A stretch of DNA of 57,539 nt, taken from Tritrichomonas foetus. Lineage: Eukaryota > Parabasalia > Tritrichomonadida > Tritrichomonadidae. The notes under the pieces were generated by a model. That model was given only the letters and a program-made list of their open reading frames with translations, did no database searches and had not been told where the DNA came from. The stretch covers positions 3,638 to 61,176 of the forward strand of contig MLAK01000658.1 of assembly GCA_001839685.1 (NCBI GenBank), read 5' to 3'. The first letter of the stretch is position 1. Each line of letters begins with the position of its first letter. Made by a program: the position numbers and the translations under genes. Positions 20,760-30,500 of the stretch are shown here, in pieces.

Positions 20760-23700
20760 ATGGAAGGAGAACGTGTTATAATTGCCAACGATAAGCATAC
20801 CGCTTCCATTTACTGTTCAAATCGCGTAGTCACGACGAAATATACGATGCTTACAATTATCCCATTATTATTATATCATCATTGCCAGCGATTCATGAAT
20901 TTATACTTCCTTCTCGTTGGATGCCTTCAGTTGTGGAGGGACGTCTCGCCAGTTGATCCATGGTCCTGCTGGGGCCCAATCATATTCATTTTTAGCCTCA
21001 CCTTCATTCGCGAAGGGTTGGACGATTTGAGGCAGCACCGGAATGATAAACGGATAAACAATAGAAAATATACGGTTATTCTTCAAAATGGTGAAAAAAC
21101 CGTCAAAAAATCAAAAGACATCAAAGTCGGCCAAATAATTGAATTAAAAAGTGATGAAGAATGTCCAGCTGATATTGTCCTACTTGCAAGCAGTAATGAA
21201 GATGGAACTTGTTTTATAAGTACAGCTAATTTAGACGGAGAATCCAATTTGAAAGAGAGAACAGCACCTCATCAAACACAAAAAATTTATCTTAAAAACA
21301 AACTCAAAAATTTGATGTGTTTTTTGAAATGTGGAAAACCATCAGCTGATTTATACAGTTTTGAAGCCAAGCTATATTTTTCACCAAATGATAATAGCTT
21401 CAATTCAAACTCTAAGAAACAACAAAAGAATTTGAACAACAGTTTTCATGATAATGATTTAAACAATAAAATGAATGAATCTTTTGATAAATCTAATCAT
21501 TCTAAAAATAATCATATGATTTTTCATCAAGAAACAATTAATGATAATGAAGGTGATTATTTACCATTGACTAAACTTCAATTGATTCAAAGCGGTACAA
21601 TTTTGAAAAGTCCTGATGTTATTTGCGGAATTGTTTGTTTTACTGGAAAAGAAACCAAATTGGGAATGAATTCAGTCAAACCGAAAGTTAAGTATACAAA
21701 AATTGAGCATACACTTGATAGAATGTGCATAGGAGTATTTATAACACAATGGATAATTGCTTTTTTAACTGGTACTTATGCAGATTATATTAATAGAAAT
21801 GAAATTTCAAAATATAAATATTTAGGATTTACTTCAGGTTTTAATAAGTATCAAACTTTAGTGATTTATGTTCGGTTCTTTTTACTAACATCATATATGA
21901 TTCCAATATCGATGAAAATTACATTAGATATGTGTAAATATGTTTATGTGATTTGGATCGAGAGAGATCGAAAAATGATTGATCAAGAACGACAAATTTT
22001 TGCGAACGTCAATAATTCTTCAGTTGTTGAAGATCTTGGAATGATTGAATATATTTTTACAGATAAAACAGGAACATTGACTGAAAACAAAATGGAACTA
22101 AAGAAAATCGCTATCCTCAATGATGTTGAAGAAACTGTTTATGGACATTCAGAAAATTCCAAAGACATTTACGATGATCAGCAACTTATGAATGACATTC
22201 GAAATTTTGATAGAAATGTTTACATGGCAATTTATGTGTTGTCGATGTGTCATACTTTAAAGCTTCATAAATCATCGATTGGCTCGGTTGATGGGGTATC
22301 ACCTGAAGAAAAAGCGTTTATCGAAGGAATTCAACGACTTGGTTTTGAAATTCACATGAAATCAGACATCTTTAAAATTTTATATCATAATTCCATTCAA
22401 AAAATACCAAATAATTCTCAAGATTTCATTGTATCAGAATTTCAACTCCTTTATACCCTTCCTTTCTCCTACCAAAGAAAGAGAATGAGTGTCATTGTGA
22501 AAAGTTTAAATGATAATAAAATTTTTGTTCTTTCCAAAGGAGCATCTGACAAAATTTTGAATATTTCAGATAAAAGCGAAAAAATTGAAGAAAAATTTAA
22601 AAATAGAATATCTTCATTTGCTTCTTTTGGTTATCGAACAATGGCTTTATCCTATCGTGAAATAACTGAAACAGAACTGCATCAATTTCACAATAATGTA
22701 GAAAATAATCGAAATGATAATGAAAAATTGGAAAGTTTATTTTTTGATATTGAAAATCATTCTAAAATCCTTGGAAGTGTTGCAATCGAAGATCAACTCC
22801 AACAGGATGTTCCATATACAATTTCACAATTACGGAAAGCAGGAATTCGAATTTGGATGTTAACTGGTGACATATTAGATACTTCAATCAAAATAGCGAC
22901 ATCATCACATTTAATCAGTGATGATGGTCCTTTATTCGATCTAACTAAAATTCCAATGAACATAACCACTAGAGACAACTTGGCCAATAATATGTCTAAA
23001 AACATGTCAAAACAATTAAATCATTCTGTTGATGAAATTTTGGATTCAATATTAAAATTCTCGAAAGAAAACGGAACTTTTTATTTGGCTTTAAGTTGTG
23101 ATGGTGAAAATTGCCAAATTGAAAATATATTAACTAATAAAAAATTCGTTGAAGTTGCTTCACAAGCTAAAAGTGTAATTTGCTCGCGCGCAACACCAAA
23201 ACAGAAAGCCTTGATAGTCAAATCAATTAAAGATTTAGGAAAAATGACGTTGACAATAGGTGATGGTGGAAATGATGTAACCATGCTTCGTGAATCCCAA
23301 ATTGGTATTGGTATCGTCGGAAAAGAAGGTTTACAAGCTGCTTTTGCTTCAGATTTTAGTATTACTCATTTTCGCTTCCTTTTACCTCTTCTTCTAATTC
23401 ATGGACGCTTTTCATCATATCGAACTTCATGGCTCACTCAATTTTCTTTTTACAAATCTGAGGTTTTAGCATTAATTCAAATTTTTTATATGTATTTTTC
23501 TGGTTTTTCTGGAGTTTCTTTTTTGCACTCTTTTAATTTGTTAAGTTATAATTCTATATTTACACTTCTTCCAGTAATTTTCTTTCTCATTGATAAAGAT
23601 GTTTCTGATTCCACCATTTATTTACATCCATTTTTATATAAAGATTCACAACGAAGTTTATTTTTGAATCAAAGGACGGTTTTTTCTTGGATGATTCGTG

Positions 23701-24371
23701 GATTTTATCAATCATTATCAATTATATATTTCATTTTTCATTTTTATGATATTGATTATACTAACAATGAAGATGGATCAACAATTTCACTTGATGAAAT
23801 TCAACAAGTTACGTATTCAGCGTTAATTTTAATTGTCATGATGACAGTTGTTTTTGCAACAAAACTTTTCACACTTTATAATTTCTTTTTCATTTTTGGA
23901 AACTGGTGTCTCTACGTTTTACTCATGACATTTATGTCATATTTAAATTCTTTTTCTCAATCTTTATTTCTTTTTGGAAACAGATCAACAAATTCGCAAA
24001 TATATAATATTAATCTTGAAAATGTTGAATTAACCAAAGAGATTTATTTAATAATGTTAAGAGTTTTAACCAATCCAATTCATTGGATTTCCATTTTTAC
24101 AATAGTAAGTGTGGCAATTTTCCCGCCTGTGATTTTCCATATACTTCTTCAAATTTTGCTACCAACAAGAGCCGAAAAACTTCGTGAACAAGAATTATTA
24201 TCTACACAAGATTTTCAACCACCATATATGGTGAACTGTGATGATTTGTATGAAGGAAGTCCTGAACAACTTTTGCAATTGAACGAAATTTATCATCAGC
24301 CTTCTGTTTTTGAAACAGCAAATGATATATTTCCTATTTTCAACAGACAAATTATTGATAAATTTATCTAA
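20760..24371 (+). CDS. P4-type ATPase, phospholipid flippase
   Basis: 1,203 residues. P4-ATPases flip aminophospholipids to the cytosolic leaflet of plasma and endomembranes. Features in order: N-terminal KYTMLTIIPLLLYHHCQRFMN with a first helix pair, then the QHRNDKRINNR stretch. The A-domain loop is ANLDGES (DGES 159-162, where P4 enzymes usually have DGET). Then come PISM in helix 4 (382-385), the phosphorylation site D435-KTGTLT, an N domain, TGD at 702-704, the hinge GDGGND at 834-839 (usually GDGAND), and GLQAAFASDFSITHF before the C-terminal membrane helices. All core residues are present. An asparagine-rich insert sits near 210-260. Start at ATG 20760; TTG is just upstream. Tail to tail with a VPS13 gene, 222 bases apart. 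A separate CDC50-type subunit is normally needed; none is in the window. Confidence 0.94.
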   Translation: MEGERVIIANDKHTASIYCSNRVVTTKYTMLTIIPLLLYHHCQRFMNLYFLLVGCLQLWRDVSPVDPWSCWGPIIFIFSLTFIREGLDDLRQHRNDKRINNRKYTVILQNGEKTVKKSKDIKVGQIIELKSDEECPADIVLLASSNEDGTCFISTANLDGESNLKERTAPHQTQKIYLKNKLKNLMCFLKCGKPSADLYSFEAKLYFSPNDNSFNSNSKKQQKNLNNSFHDNDLNNKMNESFDKSNHSKNNHMIFHQETINDNEGDYLPLTKLQLIQSGTILKSPDVICGIVCFTGKETKLGMNSVKPKVKYTKIEHTLDRMCIGVFITQWIIAFLTGTYADYINRNEISKYKYLGFTSGFNKYQTLVIYVRFFLLTSYMIPISMKITLDMCKYVYVIWIERDRKMIDQERQIFANVNNSSVVEDLGMIEYIFTDKTGTLTENKMELKKIAILNDVEETVYGHSENSKDIYDDQQLMNDIRNFDRNVYMAIYVLSMCHTLKLHKSSIGSVDGVSPEEKAFIEGIQRLGFEIHMKSDIFKILYHNSIQKIPNNSQDFIVSEFQLLYTLPFSYQRKRMSVIVKSLNDNKIFVLSKGASDKILNISDKSEKIEEKFKNRISSFASFGYRTMALSYREITETELHQFHNNVENNRNDNEKLESLFFDIENHSKILGSVAIEDQLQQDVPYTISQLRKAGIRIWMLTGDILDTSIKIATSSHLISDDGPLFDLTKIPMNITTRDNLANNMSKNMSKQLNHSVDEILDSILKFSKENGTFYLALSCDGENCQIENILTNKKFVEVASQAKSVICSRATPKQKALIVKSIKDLGKMTLTIGDGGNDVTMLRESQIGIGIVGKEGLQAAFASDFSITHFRFLLPLLLIHGRFSSYRTSWLTQFSFYKSEVLALIQIFYMYFSGFSGVSFLHSFNLLSYNSIFTLLPVIFFLIDKDVSDSTIYLHPFLYKDSQRSLFLNQRTVFSWMIRGFYQSLSIIYFIFHFYDIDYTNNEDGSTISLDEIQQVTYSALILIVMMTVVFATKLFTLYNFFFIFGNWCLYVLLMTFMSYLNSFSQSLFLFGNRSTNSQIYNINLENVELTKEIYLIMLRVLTNPIHWISIFTIVSVAIFPPVIFHILLQILLPTRAEKLREQELLSTQDFQPPYMVNCDDLYEGSPEQLLQLNEIYHQPSVFETANDIFPIFNRQIIDKFI

Positions 24372-24593
24372 GTTATATTGTTTTTATATAGAAATTTGAT
24401 TAGATAATAAATGTTTGTATTTCATATAACTTTGATTTTTTTTTTTCCTCCCTCGATTTATGTGAAATAGGATAATCATAAATATATTTTGATTTATGAT
24501 GTAATTCTATTGACAAAATGTTCTTATGTGTATTTTTTCATGACAGTATTTTCCATTAAAATTAATTTGGAAATGAAAACAAACAAACAATTT

Positions 24594-27500
24594 TTACTTA
24601 AATACTTCTATTGCTATTAATTGCGAATACATTACCATGGCAATCTGTTCCGCTTCAATGTCATCTCGACATTTGAAAACATAATCTTCTTTTTGACCTT
24701 TCTTCATGATGTTCTTTAAAGAAAATTTGAGATATATTCCTTCACATCTCGGATTAATTACTTTAATTATAGGTGTTGATTTTTCAACGTCAAATTTTTC
24801 TCCTCTTTTCAAAATGTAAATTGATCTTGAACATAAACAGAATAAAAAGTTCGCTGTTGGATCATCAATAAATGCACATAAGGTTTCTTCTACATTTCTA
24901 CTGTTCCAACCATGTCTTTGAATGAGGAATTGAAGATCAGAGGTTGTTGGATCAAATGTTTCAATTCTGGAAAGCAAATAAGCATGTGGAAGTTTTTGTC
25001 TTGTTAAAATCGTTTGATCAGTGTTCAGAGTTTGTCTTATTCCACCAATTAATCCTGCACTTGCATCTAAAACGCCAACCACAGGTTTCATTACAATTCC
25101 AGCAAGTCCTTTGCCTAATCCAACAAAAGCACCTTTAACTCCATCTTTTTTACCTCCTTCAATTGGATCCATAACAACCCCAACAATTCCATCAATAATC
25201 CCAGTTCCCAAAGATATGAAACCATCTTTTATTGTATCTTCTGGAGTCTGATTAAGTCCACCTGTTGTAAGTGAACGGCTACCAAAAGTGCCAATTGAAA
25301 ACAATGAGGAAATTCCACGAATAAATCCTTCACTACTTTGAATAATTGAACCAACAGCTTTTTTGGTTCGTTCTGCAGCTTCACCAGGAGTAATTTCTTT
25401 TTCACTATTATCTCCTTTCTTTGTAATTTTGACAGTTTTTTTATGGTTCTGTGATTTTAGTTTTAATAAATGACCATTTGTATTAGTAGAATTAGAACTA
25501 GTTTCTTCATTATTTAACAAGTTTTCATCAATCGATGAGTTTAATAAATGGTTATTTTCATCTTCAATATCACTTGATTCTATACTTAGTTGTTCAAGAC
25601 TGCTGTCAATATTTTCTTCTTCTTCATCAGGATTGTAGAAATAACTATCAACACCAGAAGTAAACGATTCAGCAATTCCAACGGTATTAAACAAAATATC
25701 TGAGTGACCAGTAAGTGCCCATATTTGATTCATGAAGCTATTTGTATACTGATCGATAAGATTTCGTTGCAAATATGACATTGGTGCTCGGAAATTCTTT
25801 AAAACAATGCAATTAAGACAAATATTTGCACCAGTGATATTTCCAACTAATTTAAAAAGAGTTAAAGGCAACTGTGGATAAGTTGGCATGGTTAGTGGTC
25901 TTCCTGTAACACTTCTATAATTTACTTTTAGAAGAATTGGATTTATTCTTAATTTCCTAAATGAATAAATTCGTCCAACTGATTCAGATTCTGGACTTTG
26001 AGATGGAGGAAGTAGTGATTTTACTCGTTTACCGGTATGATAAACAGTTTCAAAAATATAACTGTATATATCTGAAACGAATGCTAAATCACCATACACT
26101 GTAATTTTCTGCATTGAAAATATAAATCGTTTAAATGCAAGCAAAAGCGGTGCATCCCGATAAAATGAAGCATCAATTTCTAAAAATCGTTTCTTTTCAG
26201 TTGATTTTCCACTAAGAACAACAGGAAAAGCAGCTGCTGTACATTGATCATCAATTTGGAAGTAATCCAATGAAATTTTTGTTGTAATATCAGTTTGTGT
26301 TGTCTCAACTGCTATTTCAAGTGGTCCGAATGTAATAAGACACAATTCTCTTAATAATGAATCAATAAATGATATTGCCATGCCATTAAAGACAACATTT
26401 ATTTCGAATAGTTGATGCATTTTGATGACAGGATCTTGTGAGATAATAATCATTCTACTTCCACTATTCACAGTTCTCATTTCAATTGTAAACGGTGTTC
26501 CATTTAATGGAAGTGGTTGTGTTTCTTCAATGAAATGAACAATAATTGATTTATTTTCGTATTTGAGAACCATTGCTTGTTCGGCAAATGGTGCATCAAA
26601 AGCAAAAATAGAAGTTGACATTGGTGGAAAATTGAACAATTTGTTTTTATTGATTTGGTAGCCATATAAAGAAATATCAGATAAATAATTACAAAGAATG
26701 TAGGGTGATGGAAATCTTGGTTTTCTAAAGTGCGCACATAATCCAAATCCATCTTCAACAATTTCGCATTCAATAATAATGTATTCATTGTCTGAAAATA
26801 AGCGAAAAGTTGTTCGAACTGGCGAAGAAAGTAAGATGTTTTGGCATTTTTCAAAGCCATCAATTGAAAAATCAAAAGAAAAGTCATTATTTGACCATAA
26901 AACAGGTGTTTTTTCTTTTGGCTTAAACCTTTCATTTTCCAAACCTTGACTTTCTTTTTCTTTATTTTCTTCATGATTTGCCTCATTAATAGATTCCAAG
27001 TTGATTTGTTGATTATTTTCATTGATTAAAGATGAATTAGATGCAAAATGAGGTGATAAAATAATGTCAGTATCCATTTCATTAAAAATTGATAATGCGG
27101 GAACTAAAGTTAGAACAGACGAATGCAAGTATGGCATTTCTGCTTGTGTTACTCTATATCTAATGGGAACAAATATATTTTTATCACGGGTACTGACGCC
27201 CTTATCATTATCATCATTTAATTTGGGAAGAAAAATAACATCGCTCATTCCAGAAGCAGTACAATCAATGTATTTTTCTGACCAAGAAGAAAATTCTGGT
27301 ATTTGTAAATGAGCAAACAATTCTTGCTTTTGGAAAAATCGTTTCGACGCAAAATATATCATTTGTAAATCACTTTTATATTCATGTGAATAGAATATTG
27401 ATTCTTCGTTAAATGGTTTGACAATTATTGGTTTGGAAAATAGATTAAATATAATACAAGGGCAATAAAAAATAATAGAAGCTTGTGATCTGTCAATAGA

Positions 27501-30500
27501 ATGATTCGTCATTGTGGCTATTCTTATGAAAGAAGAATTATCATCTTTTGGCATATGAAACCGACTTGGTTTTGCAGAATTAAAGGAAAGTGAGATAATT
27601 TTATTATTGGAAAAGTTAAAACCATCAATTTTAACGCGACACATAAAATTCAACTCAACTCCACCAATTGTTGCAACATCAATATGTTCACCTGGTTCCA
27701 AAACAATATTATTCTTCGATCGAAACAGTTCAATAATTAATTTGACAGGCATTTCATTATAAAATGTAACAGCTGGAAAGATTATTATTTGTCCAATACT
27801 TTGAGATTGATCAATTTCTTCTCTTGCTTTACATGAAAGCACTCCATGTTCAGTCATTATATCAAGATTTCGATTCAATTTAGTTGTCCATTTCTTATGT
27901 TTGAAGATTTTACATTTTGCTTTTTCAATTGGTATGGAAGGATCTGCAAAGAAAAATCCTGTTTTTAGAAAGACATTAAATGGAATATGAAAACTTTTTT
28001 GTGCTTTAACTGTTCCCAGATAAATTTTATCTTTATTATTAAATGTGTAAATGTCAAGATTCCTAGATGTTTTATTAATAACAGCAAATGGTGAAGATAA
28101 GGTGATTAAACGAGCACCTTTATAAGGAATTGAATTAACTACACATCTTGGATGAATAAACATTGGATAAATTATACAATCTGGCTTGAAATTACATAAT
28201 TGGTCAATTGAATCACCAAATGAAACACTTAAAACTGCACCCTTTTTCAAATTTGGCAATGGAACTCTTGCTCCAACTGAAAGTGGCAAAATTGTGTCAT
28301 CTTCAAAGAAAATCATTACAGATGAACCAGTACGATTTTCAATAAGATTAGATGAAATTGTTGATTGAAGATCAGTAGATTCTGAAAGATAGTTTAAATC
28401 AAACTGCATTAATTGCTTTACAAATATGCTTGGAACATTGATATCAATTTCATCTGAAGAGATTACAGAAAGTTCTTTATAATTATCAGTAATAGTAAAA
28501 ATTGTATCAATTGTGAAAGGTTCTATTAACAGGTCCCATTTCCCAGTAGTATAATTCATAGTTTTTATGGTTGATGTGATTGATGTTGTTAACATTTTCT
28601 TGTCATCTTTTGGACTAAGTGTACATGTAAAGGGTTTGAAGTAAATCATCATGAATGGAAAACTGGATGAAACATTTACATGAGAATGACATAACAATAT
28701 TTCAATATCCATCGATCTAAAATCAATATTATCTATTTCATTATTGCCTGGGTTATTATCTTGATTACTATTATTGCTTGTACTATTTTTACTAGTATTG
28801 GCATTATTTTGGCTATCACTTCCAAAAATATTAGAATAGTGATTCAACATTGAATTAAATAGTATTAAATCGGATAAAGTAATTGTGACTTTAAGATCAG
28901 TCATTGAGGATCGTTGAATATACTTTCCTTCTTCAGGCACTCGTTTATATTGGATGGACATTGGCTGAATAATTGGTGTATTTCGTTTTGCATATTTACC
29001 AGTGAAATTAACTAAATTTATAAAGAATTCATTTTGTCCCCATTCCCATTGAAGACCAAAAGATAAAATAAAATTAGAAAAACTTTTCTTTGTAAACAAA
29101 GAAACAAGCATGTTTTCTGAGTTGAATACAAGTGTCGTTGAAACTTCACTTGGAGGATCATCTTTTTCTCCGAAAAGTGGACATCCAATTATGTAATATA
29201 ATAAAGGAAATGCAAATGTAGGATGTAAATAAATGTTGAGATGACCGATATTCATTGTAAATATATTTTTAATGTAACTACAGACTAATGATGGTGCATT
29301 TCCTTTATCCAAATTAATAACAATATTGCCATTGTCGATTTCATTGTTATAAATAAAATCTTTTTCATTTAAAGGAAAGATGGATAAATCTCCAAAAGTA
29401 ATATCTTGATCTTGATTAACATGATAAACAAAATCATTGAGAAGAATGTCAGCAAATTTGGTATCTGAATTCAATAATAAATGTGCTTTAACAAACTTCA
29501 TATAGAAGTCAAATTCCATGGAATATGTATCAGGAGGGCCATCATATTCCCACAGAGAATAAATACATTTTCTTAGAGTATGACATCGATGATGATTGTA
29601 ATCAATAAAAAGATCATCTACATGAAATTTCATTCCCATTCCAATAATCCAAAGATGAATAGAATTCAAAAATTCTTTTGTTGGATGAGTTTCATATAAA
29701 ATATGGTTTGTTTTGGATATCATTTCTTTAAGATCATCTTTTTCATGTGGAATTTCTGCAAATAAATCTTTTTCATCATGAATTGCAAGATCCATAGACA
29801 TATCAATATTTAAAAATGGAGTTTTAATAAATAATTGATTATTTTCAATCATGTCCATATTTTGATGAAAAATATCTAATTCGTTGACGATAAATTGAAA
29901 TAAGACCGGCAATTTTAGTGTTTTCATCACAAGATGAGGAGTTTTCAATAACAAATTCTCCTTGATATCTGATTTATATACCATTGTTAATTCCAAATTT
30001 CGAATATCAACATTAATATCATTATAAATCATTGAATTTGGCGCACAATTTTCAGGTATTCCGTAATCTAACAAGCTCGAAAAGTATCGAACTAAATGCA
30101 TAAACCATAAATATTGTAGAGTGAACTTTGTATCAACAAAATTAGCAGCTAATGAAAAAGTATGGAATTCAAGTTTCAATGGAACACTGGGATTAGTGTC
30201 AAGAATTACTTTATATTCATTAAGTTGCTCAGTTGTGATAATAGGATGTAAGAAATCAATAAAAATGTCATATCCAAATGGTATATACCAATAAACAAAC
30301 TTTATGTTCTCAGATTTTAATTTAGCCAAATCATTTTCCATAAAACAAGTAAAAGGAGATGCTAAAACATTAATTTCTAATTTTTGACTTTCTACTTCAG
30401 GTGAAGTATGCCAAATTTGTCGTGAATCTGGAACATCTTTTAAATTTAAACGGACTTCATAATCTTTTGAAAATCTGAAAAAGTTAATTAAAAAATTAAT

